Of a DNA stretch of 64,000 bases, positions 26,454-35,153 are shown in pieces (position 1 is the first letter of the stretch; the number at the start of each line of letters is the position of its first letter). Both the position numbers and the translations under genes were made by a program. The stretch spans positions 124,001-188,000 of the forward strand of contig CAYVHU010000002.1 of NCBI GenBank assembly GCA_964451415.1. The letters are read 5' to 3'. This DNA is from CAYVHU01 sp964451415. GTDB lineage: Bacteria > Pseudomonadota > Alphaproteobacteria > Rhodospirillales > Magnetovibrionaceae. The notes beneath the pieces are model-generated. The model made no database searches. It was not told the DNA's origin and was given only the letters and a program-made list of their open reading frames with translations.

Positions 26454-26535
26454 CGCCCCTTTGCGACCTTAGCAGTCTGGACATCGCCGGAGCGGACGCT
26501 TAGGGTGAGGCCCCCGCATTTGACGGAAGTCCCCT

Positions 26536-27885
26536 ATGCCCGCGAAACTCATCGAAAAATACGACCTGCGCGTTCCGCGTTACACCAGTTATCCGACCGC
26601 GCCGCACTTCAACGATCAGGTAGACGCTCGGGTTTATCGAGGCTGGCTATCGGAACTGGACCCCTCCAGCGAGGTATCGTTGTATTTCCATATTCCGTTT
26701 TGCGACGAAATGTGCTGGTTCTGCGGTTGCTACACCAAAATCGTCAAGCGTTACGAGCCGGTGGAAGAATATCTCGATGCCCTGCTGCATGAAATCGATC
26801 TGGTTGCGGACGCCCTGCCCGCGCGTATGAAGGCGCGTCACCTGCATTGGGGCGGCGGCTCGCCCACCATGCTCAAGGGCAAGGATTGGATGGCGATCAT
26901 GGACAAGTTGCGTTCGCGCTTCGACGTCGCCGAAGACGCTGAAATCGCGGTGGAACTGGACCCGCGCACCGCCACGGAAAATTATGTCAAGGAGTTGGCG
27001 CGCGCCGGAGTCAATCGCGCCTCCATCGGCGTGCAATCCTTCGAACCCAAGGTGCAGCAGGCGATCAACCGCATCCAGCCTTACGAGACCACCAAACAGG
27101 TAATCGCATGGCTGCGCGCGCACGGCATCGAACGCATCAACATGGACCTGATGTACGGTCTGCCGCATCAAGACATCGACGAAATCGAATCCATGATCGA
27201 CAAGACCGTGGATTTGCACCCCAACCGCATCGCCCTGTTCGGCTACGCCCATGTGCCGTGGATGAAATCTCACCAAAAATTGATCAAGGACGAAGACCTA
27301 CCCGATGCCGCCCAGCGCTGGGAGCAATTCTCGCTTGCCGTTGGGCGGCTCAAGGAACGCGGCTACGTGCAAATCGGCTTTGATCATTTCGCTCGTCCCG
27401 ACGATCCCATGGCAAAGGCCCTGGAGAACCACAACCTGCATCGCAATTTCCAAGGCTACACCATCGACGCGGCCCCAGCCATGCTGGGCTTCGGCGCATC
27501 CGCCATCGGTCATCTGCCGCAAGGTTACATACAAAATGAATTGCCCCTGAAGGCATACCGCCAGGCGATCTATTCCGGCGTTCTGCCCACCGTCAAGGGC
27601 ATCGCCTTGAGCGCTTCGGACAAGCTGCGCCGCGATATTATCGAACGCCTCATGTGCGAGCTGAAGGTGGATCTGAACGCCGTTTGCGCCGCACATTCGA
27701 CGTCCGCAGACAACCTCGACGCCGAGCTTGAAAAACTCAAACCCCTGGTGGACGATGGCATTTGCACAATCGATGGGCACGTGGTGAGCGTAAGCGAAAT
27801 CGGTCGCCCGTTCGTGCGCCTTGTCGCCAGCGCCTTCGACGAATACTTGTCTTCGGGCCAGGGCCGCCATTCACGGGCCGTATAA
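26536..27885 (+). CDS. hemN: Oxygen-independent coproporphyrinogen III oxidase HemN
   Basis: Radical-SAM enzyme converting coproporphyrinogen III to protoporphyrinogen IX without oxygen. It has 449 aa. The cluster motif is IPFCDEMCWFCGC with C56, C60, C63 and C65, the CxxxCxxCxC pattern specific to genuine HemN. HWGGGSPTML is the SAM-contact GGGTP-type motif; EFDPR-like VELDPRTATENYV, QSFEPKVQQAINRIQ and INMDLMYGLPHQ complete the barrel. The N-terminal KYDLRVPRYTSYPTAPHF is also typical. It suits low-oxygen haem synthesis alongside hemA at 37.6 kb. Its 3' end overlaps the convergent ELM1-like gene by 15 bp. Confidence 0.96.
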   Translation: MPAKLIEKYDLRVPRYTSYPTAPHFNDQVDARVYRGWLSELDPSSEVSLYFHIPFCDEMCWFCGCYTKIVKRYEPVEEYLDALLHEIDLVADALPARMKARHLHWGGGSPTMLKGKDWMAIMDKLRSRFDVAEDAEIAVELDPRTATENYVKELARAGVNRASIGVQSFEPKVQQAINRIQPYETTKQVIAWLRAHGIERINMDLMYGLPHQDIDEIESMIDKTVDLHPNRIALFGYAHVPWMKSHQKLIKDEDLPDAAQRWEQFSLAVGRLKERGYVQIGFDHFARPDDPMAKALENHNLHRNFQGYTIDAAPAMLGFGASAIGHLPQGYIQNELPLKAYRQAIYSGVLPTVKGIALSASDKLRRDIIERLMCELKVDLNAVCAAHSTSADNLDAELEKLKPLVDDGICTIDGHVVSVSEIGRPFVRLVASAFDEYLSSGQGRHSRAV

Positions 27886-28866
27886 GCGGCTTTTGATTTC
27901 TGCGGCAATGTCGAAAGCTGCATTCAAGGCATCACCAGCCGTCACCTCGTCGGACAATGTTTCGACGTCTTCCAAGGCCCGGGCATAACCCCGGGCATAA
28001 AGATCCTTGTGCAATTTGGCGTGCTTGTGCGCACACAGTTTTTTCGGTGCGAAGATGGCGACTGGCCTGCCCACGGCGCAGGCCTCACAGCACATGGACA
28101 CGCTATCGCCGGTAACGATCACGTGATCGGCATACGCGAGATAGGCCATGTAGGGATTATCACCCTCATCGCCCCATTTAAAGGTGTGCGCTGGAATATC
28201 CCCGATGGTCTCCATGATGACCTGCGCCGCCTCGCTTGAGGTCCGCCGCGACGTGGAAATCAACAAGGAACCGCCCGCTTTGCGTGCCAGCGCGGCCGCA
28301 CGTTCCCCCAGTTCGCGCGCCATGTCCGTCGTGAACGTCCTGCGTTTGGTGTCGCCGCCGACGATCAAAGCGACACGGGGACTTGGCAAGTGATCGAAGC
28401 GGCCCGCCCACGCCAGGCGCGCTTCGGCCAGGCTTTGCGGGGTAACGCCGTGGGGGGCGCCGATCACTTCGAAACGGTTGGACGCGGGCGGCATGGAATC
28501 GTGGCGGGGAACGGCGATCAGGGAAAAGTCATCCTCTCCATTGGAGCCCGGGTACATGATCTGCACCAGAAATGTTTTTCCCTTGTTCAATTCCTTGATC
28601 CGTCGCGCCACCGGCGCGGTGCGCCGTCCCGCCGCGATGACGATATCGGGCCAGGGCGCGGCCAGATTCACCCGATTTTTACGCGTCACCATGCTGAAGG
28701 ACGCCATGTGCATGTAATTGGGCAAAGCGGCCGCTGCGGTGTATTCGAGATTCTTGATCTCAAAGGGAAATCCCAAAGCGCGCCCGACGCCCAGAACCTG
28801 CGAGCGGTTCCCTGCACGATCGTCGATCAAAAGCCATACGATGGCATTTTCACCTTGCAGCGTCAT
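27871..28866 (-). CDS. ELM1/GtrOC1-like (COG3660) family protein
   Basis: 331 aa, resembling the mitochondrial fission ELM1 family widespread in alphaproteobacteria. Visible features are VWLLIDDRAGNRSQVLGVGRALG at the N terminus, PDIVIAAGRRTAPVARRIK, PRVALIVGGDTKRRTFTTDMARELG, SLLISTSRRTSSEA and HVIVTGDSVSMCCEACAVGRPVAIF, giving a two-lobed GT-B-like nucleotide-sugar fold. Function in bacteria is poorly known; a glycosyltransferase role is plausible. The start overlaps the TPP-enzyme stop by 4 bp, so the two are translated together. The C-terminal YARGYARALED comes from a 13-bp-type direct duplication. Confidence 0.85.
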   Translation of the reverse strand: MTLQGENAIVWLLIDDRAGNRSQVLGVGRALGFPFEIKNLEYTAAAALPNYMHMASFSMVTRKNRVNLAAPWPDIVIAAGRRTAPVARRIKELNKGKTFLVQIMYPGSNGEDDFSLIAVPRHDSMPPASNRFEVIGAPHGVTPQSLAEARLAWAGRFDHLPSPRVALIVGGDTKRRTFTTDMARELGERAAALARKAGGSLLISTSRRTSSEAAQVIMETIGDIPAHTFKWGDEGDNPYMAYLAYADHVIVTGDSVSMCCEACAVGRPVAIFAPKKLCAHKHAKLHKDLYARGYARALEDVETLSDEVTAGDALNAAFDIAAEIKSRLYGP

Positions 28867-30536
28867 GAGGCCTCCCCTGCCCCACGGATCGCATCCAGCG
28901 TCGTGCGGGTGGAAATCAGATTGACGTCGTAGCGCAATTCGATCAGCGCCACCCGGCCCGATGCCCTGGCGCTTTCAAAGGCACCGGGAAACTGTTCTGC
29001 GCTTTCGACCGTATCGCCGTAGGCCCCGTAGGCCCGCGCCAAAGCGGGATAATCGGGATTGACCAGATCGGTGGCGATAACACGGCCCGGAAAACGTTTT
29101 TCCTGGTGCATGCGAATGGTGCCGAAAGTGGCGTTGTTGAACACCAGGATAATCGGGGCCAAACCCTCGGCGACGGCGGTGGCAATTTCCTGGCCGGTCA
29201 TGCCGAAGCCGCCATCGCCAACGAAAACGACGACCTGACGGTTCGGATCAAGGCTCAAGGCGGCGATCCCCGCAGGCACGCCGTAACCCATGGCGCCGTT
29301 GGTGGGCCCTAAGAAACGTCGCGCCCCGCCATGGGTCAAATGGCGTTGCGCCCAGCCGCTGAAATTCCCCGCGTCGATGGCGATGATGGCATCGTCATCC
29401 AGGGCATCGTCCAGCCATTTCATACAGGCCCCCAGATCCAGACGTCCCGGCAAGTCCTGCGGACGCTTCCAGAACTCATAATCGGCATGTGCCTGTTCGC
29501 GCCATGCATTCCACGGTCCGTTCACCGCAGCCAGCTTTGCCGCCGCGTGGGCAAAAGCCTCCGCCGTGGCGGTTATGCCCAACACCGGAGAAAACACCCG
29601 TCCCAGTTCCGTGGCATCGGACTGGACGTGAACCAGTTTGCGGCATGCCTCTTCTTCACCCAACAAAGTGTAGGCCTGGCTGGTCATTTCGCCCAAGCGC
29701 GCCCCGACCACCAACAAAAGGTCCGCCTCCGCAATGCGCTGCAACAGCCGCGGATTGGGGCCGATCCCCAGTTCGCCAGCGAAACAACGATGGCCATTGT
29801 CAAAGGTGTCCAGGCGACGGAAAGAACAGCATACAGGCAGGTCGTTGTTTTCAATGAATGTCTTCATATCGGCGCGCGCCTGGTCGGTCCACCCGCCACC
29901 GCCGACGACGACCAGGGGGCGCTCGGCCTGCTTCAAAAGATGGTGAAGACGTTCCATATTGCCCGGATTGACCTCAGGGACGGGCGCGCACGGTGCAACC
30001 GGCTCATCCGGCGCCCGTTCGCGCAACATGTCCTCGGGCAGGACCAGAACCACGGGACCGGGACGCCCCTGAGCGGCGGTGGCAAAGGCCCACGCCACGT
30101 CTCGCGCCGCATATTGTGCATGTTCGATCATACGCACAGCCTTGGACAAAGGCGCGAACATCTGTTCGAAATCCACTTCCTGAAAGGCCTCACGTCCGAT
30201 ATCCTCACGCCGCACATGACCGACCAACAGGACCATGGGGGTGGAATCCTGAACCGCCGTATGTGTGGCGATGGACGCGTTGCACGCCCCCGGTCCCCGC
30301 GTCACAAAAGCGACGGCGGGACGATGAGTGAGTTTCGCATAGGCTTCGGCCATAAACGCCGCACCGTTTTCATGACGACATGTCGTTACATGAATATCCT
30401 CACGCGCGTCATATAAGGCGTCGAGGATATCCAGGTAACTTTCACCCGGCACACAAAACGCGATTTTGACATTATGGGCGATCAGCGCGTTAGCGATAAT
30501 CTGAGCGCCTGTTTTTTCGGCTGGAGCGGAGGTCAT
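28863..30536 (-). CDS. Thiamine-pyrophosphate enzyme, acetolactate-synthase-like
   Basis: TPP-dependent enzyme of 557 aa in the acetolactate synthase/benzoylformate decarboxylase superfamily. The N-terminal pyrimidine-binding domain has the catalytic Glu in TTCRHENGAAFMAEAYAKLT (near residue 57). A central domain follows (about 190-340). The C-terminal PP domain has the TPP motif VFVGDGGFGMTGQEIATAVAEG and NNATFGTIRMHQE. AAGGA precedes the ATG. No small regulatory subunit (IlvH) is nearby, so a biosynthetic AHAS role is unlikely; a catabolic 2-oxoacid decarboxylase or ligase is possible. It is co-translated with the ELM1-like gene. Confidence 0.88.
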   Translation of the reverse strand: MTSAPAEKTGAQIIANALIAHNVKIAFCVPGESYLDILDALYDAREDIHVTTCRHENGAAFMAEAYAKLTHRPAVAFVTRGPGACNASIATHTAVQDSTPMVLLVGHVRREDIGREAFQEVDFEQMFAPLSKAVRMIEHAQYAARDVAWAFATAAQGRPGPVVLVLPEDMLRERAPDEPVAPCAPVPEVNPGNMERLHHLLKQAERPLVVVGGGGWTDQARADMKTFIENNDLPVCCSFRRLDTFDNGHRCFAGELGIGPNPRLLQRIAEADLLLVVGARLGEMTSQAYTLLGEEEACRKLVHVQSDATELGRVFSPVLGITATAEAFAHAAAKLAAVNGPWNAWREQAHADYEFWKRPQDLPGRLDLGACMKWLDDALDDDAIIAIDAGNFSGWAQRHLTHGGARRFLGPTNGAMGYGVPAGIAALSLDPNRQVVVFVGDGGFGMTGQEIATAVAEGLAPIILVFNNATFGTIRMHQEKRFPGRVIATDLVNPDYPALARAYGAYGDTVESAEQFPGAFESARASGRVALIELRYDVNLISTRTTLDAIRGAGEAS

Positions 30537-30641
30537 GACGTGTCCTTATGGGGTGTTATAGGGTCCGATGGTTGACCGCAACCTGGATTCGCGGGAAACT
30601 TACGACCTCATGAATAAACTTCGCAAGTGGAGGCTTCGTCC

Positions 30642-30980
30642 ATGACATCAGATTCGCCATCAGGAAATGCGAAATATAGCGTGGGACAACTCATCCACCA
30701 TACCTTATTCGATTATCGTGGTGTGATTGTGGACGTCGATTCAGATTTTCGCATCGGCGCGGAGTTGAACGCCGCCGAACAACGCCCCTCAGCCAATCGC
30801 ATCGGCGCGCAACCCTGGTACCATGTCCTCGTTGACGGCACGGCGGACCGCACCTATGTCGCGGAACGCAATCTGGAACCCGACCCCCATGGCGGTCCCG
30901 TCGAACATCCCGATCTTATCGATTATTTTGAAGGACGGACCCACGCCGGTTATATACACTGCGTGCGCATGGTCAATTGA
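30642..30980 (+). CDS. hspQ: Heat shock protein HspQ
   Basis: Small hemimethylated-DNA-binding/YccV-like protein, 112 aa, from ATG 30642 with GGAGG well placed upstream (about 30628). The sequence KYSVGQLIHHTLFDYRGVIVDVDSDF, QPWYHVLVDGTADRTYVAERNLE and PHPDLIDYFEGR-like EHPDLIDYFEGRTHAG are diagnostic for HspQ, a specificity modulator of Lon protease. It is divergent from the TPP enzyme gene and followed by pyrE 67 bp downstream. Confidence 0.95.
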   Translation: MTSDSPSGNAKYSVGQLIHHTLFDYRGVIVDVDSDFRIGAELNAAEQRPSANRIGAQPWYHVLVDGTADRTYVAERNLEPDPHGGPVEHPDLIDYFEGRTHAGYIHCVRMVN

Positions 30981-31047
30981 GCGCACGGCGCGCGGCATGA
31001 ATTGGCCTCGTTTAAAGTGATCACCCCTTTTTCTGGAGTTAAAGCCG

Positions 31048-31725
31048 TTGAGCGTAACGCGCAATCCCGCTGGGCTGGAAGCCGCCCGGATCCTTCTTGA
31101 TATTCAAGCCGTGAACTTCCGTCCCGAAGAGCCCTATATCCTCACTTCGGGCTGGGCCAGTCCGGTGTATATCGACTGCCGCAAGCTGATTTCGTTTCCT
31201 GCCGAACGCACGCGCATGATGGAACTGGCGGTGGAAATGCTGCAACGCGACAGTGACTTTGCCGCCGTGGATGCGGTGGCGGGCGGCGAAACGGCGGGCA
31301 TCCCCTACAGCGCCTGGATCGCACACCTGAGCCAAAAACCCATGCTATACGTGCGCAAAAAACCGAAGGGCTTCGGCCGTAATGCGCAGATCGAAGGCGA
31401 TATGGCCGAGGGCGAGCGCGTCTTGCTGGTCGAAGATCTGGCCACCGATGGTGCCAGCAAGATCACCTTTGTCAATGCGCTACGCAAGGCCGGCGCGGTG
31501 GTGTCCGATGCCTTCGTGGTGTTTTTTTACGGCGCGTTTCCCGGCGCACTGGATACGCTGGAACGCGAAGGCGTCAAAATGCATTATCTGGCCACATGGT
31601 GGGACGTGATGGAAGTCGCCCAGCAGCGCCAGGCTTTTTCCGCCGAGGCCATCCAGGGGGTAAAAGCATTTCTCGCCGACCCCATCGGCTGGTCAAAAAG
31701 CCATGGCGGCAAGGGTGCGGATTGA
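31048..31725 (+). CDS. pyrE: Orotate phosphoribosyltransferase PyrE
   Basis: Converts orotate and PRPP to OMP in pyrimidine synthesis. It has 225 aa. The start is a TTG at 31048 with GGAG about ten bases upstream; no ATG precedes the conserved N terminus ILLDIQAVNFRPEEPYILTSGWASPVYIDCRK. VAGGETAGIPYSAWIA and the PRPP loop VLLVEDLATDGASKITFV (near residues 128-145) define the family. The alphaproteobacterial PyrE subgroup has this longer C terminus. It is convergent with the histidine kinase gene, 20 bp away. Confidence 0.94.
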   Translation: MSVTRNPAGLEAARILLDIQAVNFRPEEPYILTSGWASPVYIDCRKLISFPAERTRMMELAVEMLQRDSDFAAVDAVAGGETAGIPYSAWIAHLSQKPMLYVRKKPKGFGRNAQIEGDMAEGERVLLVEDLATDGASKITFVNALRKAGAVVSDAFVVFFYGAFPGALDTLEREGVKMHYLATWWDVMEVAQQRQAFSAEAIQGVKAFLADPIGWSKSHGGKGAD

Positions 31726-31745
31726 CGTTCGATCGTCATTAAAAA

Positions 31746-33224
31746 TCACTCGTCAATGTGGGAAGAGCGCGGTAAATGGACGCGCACGTCCAGACCGCCT
31801 TCTTGCAGGTTGATCAACTCGACCCGTCCGCCGTGGGCATGGGCGACGGTTCTCACCGCCGTCAAGCCCAGTCCCGTGCCGCCGGTTTCGCGCGAACGTG
31901 AGCCCTCAAGGCGCACGAACGGATCAAACACGCGCTCCATCATATCGGGGGGAATTCCGGGTCCTGCGTCGCGAACCGACAAAATAACGGCCTTCTTGTC
32001 CGCTTCAAGGCTCACCACCGCCCGTTCACCATAACGCACCGCGTTCTCGATCAGGTTGGCCACCATACGCTTCAAATTCACTTCGCGCCCCGTGAACGCC
32101 AAATGTTGCGGGGCATCGCATGCAACCTCCTGTCCTGCGTTGCGGGCATCCATGCACAAACCGCGCACCAAGGCCGCCAGATCGAGTTTCTTCGCTTCTT
32201 CACCCAAAGCATCGTCGCGGGCGAAACGCAAGGTTGCGGCGATCATCGTTTCCATCTCGTCCAGATCACGGAGCATTTTGCCGCGTTGCTCCCCATCGTC
32301 GATAAACTCGGCGCGCAGGCGCATGCGCGTGATGGGCGTGCGCAGGTCGTGACTGATGGCGGCAAGCATCTGGGTGCGATCACGCACAAACGTTCGCAAG
32401 CGGCGCTGCATGAGGTTGAAGGCCTTGGCTGCGCGGCGCACCTCACGCGGGCCGGTCTCGTCCATGGGCGGCGCGTTGACGTCCAGACCCAACCGTTCGG
32501 CGGCGCGCGCGAACAAGGCCAACGGCTTCACCGAACGACGCAGTGCCCAGACGGACAATAAAATAACCGCCAGCAAGGACAACAGACTCGGAGCGAAAAA
32601 ACGCGCTTTCCACAACGGCAAAACCGGTGCGGAAGGCGTCATGACGCTCACCCAGGAGCCATCTTGCAGACGATAGGAAATCAACAGAATCTTTTCACCG
32701 ACAAGACTTTTGCCATCCCGCCCCTGCGCCCGCGCCACGTCATGGTCTGAACGTTCCCGCATGACGTCCATCATCTTGCGTCCCATCATGGGCATCTGCG
32801 GACGTATCATGAACCCATCGCTCAACGTGCGCGGCATCATGGTGAGCGCCTTGTGGTAGGGAGCCGTTTTCAAGCGCAATTTTCCGCTGGGTATGGGACC
32901 GAGAAACGCCGCCAACGCGTCGCGCACCCGCGCGCCCTGCCCATCCAGAACCTCCGGGGGCAGAGGGCTCGTCCGCGACCATCCGGCGCGAAACCCCGCC
33001 GTGGCGAAATCGTGGGCCACCGCGGCGCGATCGCGAGGTTTTGCGGTTTCAATTTCAACGATGACATTCGCGATGCGTTCCGCGCCATGCCAGCCGCCGA
33101 GGGTGGTCAGCAGTTCCGAACGCTGAAGGATCTGCGGTCCCGCCGCGATCAGACTGACCAGAACAAGCCCCGCCAGCAGCACCAGCAAGGTCCGGCCGAC
33201 GATGGATTGCGGCCACAGCGTCAT
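31746..33224 (-). CDS. EnvZ-like sensor histidine kinase
   Basis: Membrane histidine kinase of 492 aa. The first helix is TLLVLLAGLVLVSLIAAG, then a periplasmic sensor region (about 35-195) that is Met/Arg-rich around MIRPQMPMMGRKMMDVMRERSD. A second helix follows near 200-220, then HAMP and a HisKA box with the phospho-acceptor His in AAISHDLRTPITRMRLRAEF. The HATPase domain has NLIENAVRYG, DAGPGIPPDMMERVFDPF and GGTGLGL. It is translated together with its response regulator (4-bp overlap at 33221-33224). The methionine cluster in the sensor region suggests a soft-metal (copper/silver) signal, which is inference. Confidence 0.93.
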   Translation of the reverse strand: MTLWPQSIVGRTLLVLLAGLVLVSLIAAGPQILQRSELLTTLGGWHGAERIANVIVEIETAKPRDRAAVAHDFATAGFRAGWSRTSPLPPEVLDGQGARVRDALAAFLGPIPSGKLRLKTAPYHKALTMMPRTLSDGFMIRPQMPMMGRKMMDVMRERSDHDVARAQGRDGKSLVGEKILLISYRLQDGSWVSVMTPSAPVLPLWKARFFAPSLLSLLAVILLSVWALRRSVKPLALFARAAERLGLDVNAPPMDETGPREVRRAAKAFNLMQRRLRTFVRDRTQMLAAISHDLRTPITRMRLRAEFIDDGEQRGKMLRDLDEMETMIAATLRFARDDALGEEAKKLDLAALVRGLCMDARNAGQEVACDAPQHLAFTGREVNLKRMVANLIENAVRYGERAVVSLEADKKAVILSVRDAGPGIPPDMMERVFDPFVRLEGSRSRETGGTGLGLTAVRTVAHAHGGRVELINLQEGGLDVRVHLPRSSHIDE

Positions 33225-33943
33225 GACGAGACCACATCCGGGGTGAAGATATATCCGCCGCCACGCACGGTTTTGATCAAGGTCGGTTCCTTGGGATACG
33301 GTTCTATTTTTTTGCGCAAACGGCTCACCTGCACGTCGATGGAACGATCAAACGGCTGCGCATCGCGTCCGCGCGCCAGATCCAGAAGCTGGTCGCGGCT
33401 GAGCACGCGTTTGGGATGACGCACGAAAGCCTGCAACAATGCGAATTCGCCACCGCTGATGGAAACCGCTTTCCCATGTTCGTTGCGCAATTCGCGCGCA
33501 TTCAGGTTCAAGCGCCATCCGGCGAAAACAACCGTACCCTCCTCATGGGCGTCCCCCCCCTCCGGCAAGCGTGCAAAGCGTCGCAAAACGGCCTTGATCC
33601 GCGCCAGAAGTTCCCGCGGGTTGAAAGGTTTGGCCAGATAATCGTCGGCTCCCATTTCCAGCCCGACGATACGGTCCGTTTCCTCGCCCATGGCGGTGAG
33701 CATGATAATGGGAATGTCGATACGATTGCCGCGTAGATTTCGCGTCAGGCTCAAACCGTCTTCCCCGGGCATCATGACATCCAGGACAATCAGGTCGATG
33801 GCGCCACCGTCCAGCACCACTTTCATTTCCCGCCCGTTGGCGGCCGTTGACGTACGTAAGCCGTGACGCCCCAAAAAACGACTTAACAGGTCGCGAATTT
33901 CGCGGTCGTCGTCAACGATCAAGATGTGTGCCGTGCGTTCCAT
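33221..33943 (-). CDS. OmpR-family response regulator
   Basis: 240 aa with an N-terminal receiver (DDDREIRDLLSRFLGRHG; phospho-acceptor in LIVLDVMMPGEDGLSL; Lys in DDYLAKPFNPRELLARI) and a C-terminal winged helix (VSISGGEFALLQAFVRHPKRVLSRDQLLDLARGRDAQPFDRSIDVQVSRLRKKIEPYP region). It is the first gene of a regulator-kinase operon, divergent from the Met/Gly-rich periplasmic protein at 34151. The intergenic region carries a GTTACA direct repeat with 10-bp spacing, the kind of site this family binds. Confidence 0.95.
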   Translation of the reverse strand: MERTAHILIVDDDREIRDLLSRFLGRHGLRTSTAANGREMKVVLDGGAIDLIVLDVMMPGEDGLSLTRNLRGNRIDIPIIMLTAMGEETDRIVGLEMGADDYLAKPFNPRELLARIKAVLRRFARLPEGGDAHEEGTVVFAGWRLNLNARELRNEHGKAVSISGGEFALLQAFVRHPKRVLSRDQLLDLARGRDAQPFDRSIDVQVSRLRKKIEPYPKEPTLIKTVRGGGYIFTPDVVSS

Positions 33944-34016
33944 GGCAAAACTATACCCATCTTTTTGCGGGCGCGGGATGGGAAGTTGGTAACACCGCGT
34001 TTCATTTCTGCATTGT

Positions 34017-34032
34017 GTTACATACGGTTACA
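34017..34032. promoter_or_regulatory. Direct repeat, candidate OmpR-type operator
   Basis: GTTACATACGGTTACA contains GTTACA twice with a 10-bp period (34017 and 34027), as OmpR/PhoB-family dimers prefer. It lies between the response-regulator start (33943) and the Met-rich gene (34151), so it could govern either or both. Confidence 0.45.
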
Positions 34033-34150
34033 AAGAATGTCTGTTTCAGACAAATTCCAGCAACGTGGCGGGGGTTCAATGGCGGTGTCGGGGCGATGAT
34101 CAAGCATCCCGCCGAAAATTTAACAAACGCCAAAAACATGGAGAACAAAA

Positions 34151-34618
34151 ATGACACGCAAAACCATCACCCTCAGCGCCGCCGCCATCATCATCGTCAC
34201 CGCCGCCTTGGGCAGCGCCGCGATGGCGCATGGCACGGGCGGCCACGGCGGTCCCGGTCAAACCATGACCCCCGGACAAGGTATGGGCCAAGGTATGGGC
34301 CAAGGTATGGGTGGCCAGGGCATGGGCCAAGGCCCGAAAGGCATGGGGATGATGAACATGATGATGCAAAACATGCGCACCATGATGAAACAGAACGTGG
34401 CGTACACCCCCCTCGACAAGCCCCTTACGCTCGGCGACGTAAAGACGCAATTGACGCAATACCTGCAACATCGCGGCAATGACCGCTTGAAAATCGGCGA
34501 GGTGAAGAAACAAGACGACAAAACCATTACAGCGCAAATCGTCACCAAGGACGGCTCTTTGGTGGAACAGTTCAAGATCGACAAAACGACGGGACGCTGG
34601 TCGCGTGTGAATGAATAA
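34151..34618 (+). CDS. Exported Met/Gly/His-rich protein, candidate metal-binding
   Basis: 155 aa. A signal peptide ends near GSAAMAHGTG (cleavage about residue 25). Then comes HGTGGHGGPGQTM and a Met/Gly repeat (GMGQGMGQGMGGQGMGQG) leading into GMGMMNMMMQNMRTMMKQ. The last 70 residues form a folded domain (LTLGDVKTQLTQYLQHRGNDRLKIGEVKKQDDKTI, ending KTTGRWSRVNE), loosely PepSY-like. Methionine and histidine clusters of this kind bind Cu(I)/Ag(I) in periplasmic proteins. It is divergent from a two-component system whose sensor also has a Met cluster. Function is inferred, not known. A terminator follows. Confidence 0.8.
   Translation: MTRKTITLSAAAIIIVTAALGSAAMAHGTGGHGGPGQTMTPGQGMGQGMGQGMGGQGMGQGPKGMGMMNMMMQNMRTMMKQNVAYTPLDKPLTLGDVKTQLTQYLQHRGNDRLKIGEVKKQDDKTITAQIVTKDGSLVEQFKIDKTTGRWSRVNE
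34278..34313. repeat. 12-bp tandem repeat in the Met-rich gene
   Basis: Three 12-bp units AAGGTATGGGCC (34278, 34290, 34302, the last diverging at its end) encode the GMGQ repeats. The copy number could vary among strains by slippage. Confidence 0.75.
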
Positions 34619-34655
34619 TTTCTTCTCGTTCGAGATCGACACCATGCGATTCACA

Positions 34656-34687
34656 GAGCGGGCGGCGAAAGCCGCCTGCTCTTTTTT
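34656..34687 (+). terminator. Rho-independent terminator
   Basis: GAGCGGGCGGC, loop GAAA, GCCGCCTGCTC, then six Ts. An 11-bp stem (one G-T pair) ending the Met-rich gene transcript. Confidence 0.92.
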
Positions 34688-34765
34688 CGAATCCATATCT
34701 TCACACTTCTTTCAAGTCTTCGCCTTTAAATTGAGGGCGACAATGGTCTGAAATGGGCGCGAAGT

Positions 34766-35149
34766 ATGAGTGAAACTAAAAATACGAACACCACAAAACC
34801 TGGTATGACAAAGTCTGGTATGACAAAACCTAGCATGCCCGCCGCAAGCCGGCGTCACTTTCTGGTGGATTTCAATACGGTTCTCAATCTGTTCGGAAAG
34901 CGCTATTTTCTGATTTTCTATTTCGGACGCCATCTGCATCCGCGCCAACAAAAAAAATTGGTGAACCAACATAAATTCGCCAACTGGCTGGTCTTGCTTT
35001 TCATCATCGTGCTGTTGGGAGGCTTCGTCTTCGGCGCAACGCAACTGGTTTCCTGGCGTCTGCACCAAAACGACATCGAAACCGTCGGCGCGCGCCACGC
35101 ACCCGCGCACGCGGCGCGGATAACCACAGGTCCGCAATCAACGGCATAA
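34766..35149 (+). CDS. Small single-span membrane protein, unknown
   Basis: 127 aa, not recognised. The N terminus is Thr/Lys/Met-rich with a duplicated GMTKSGMTKPSM segment made by a 15-bp tandem repeat. A basic amphipathic middle follows (FLVDFNTVLNLFGKRYFLIFYFGRHLHPRQQKKL), then one clear transmembrane helix (WLVLLFIIVLLGGFVFGATQLV, about residues 73-95) and a short polar end. N-in topology is likely from the positive charges. It is convergent with the tandem Usp gene. Position after the Met-rich gene (with a terminator between) gives no firm role. Confidence 0.65.
   Translation: MSETKNTNTTKPGMTKSGMTKPSMPAASRRHFLVDFNTVLNLFGKRYFLIFYFGRHLHPRQQKKLVNQHKFANWLVLLFIIVLLGGFVFGATQLVSWRLHQNDIETVGARHAPAHAARITTGPQSTA
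34801..34830. repeat. 15-bp tandem duplication in the small membrane protein gene
   Basis: TGGTATGACAAA-containing 15-bp units at 34801-34815 and 34816-34830 encode the repeated GMTK segments. Confidence 0.7.
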
Positions 35150-35153
35150 AGCT

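Noticed and set aside
26505..26792. 95-codon frame at the start of hemN
   Set aside because: Out-of-frame shadow of hemN, whose CxxxCxxC motif fixes the frame.
29331..30416. 361-codon frame on the plus strand
   Set aside because: Mirror of the TPP enzyme gene; no recognisable domain or ribosome site.
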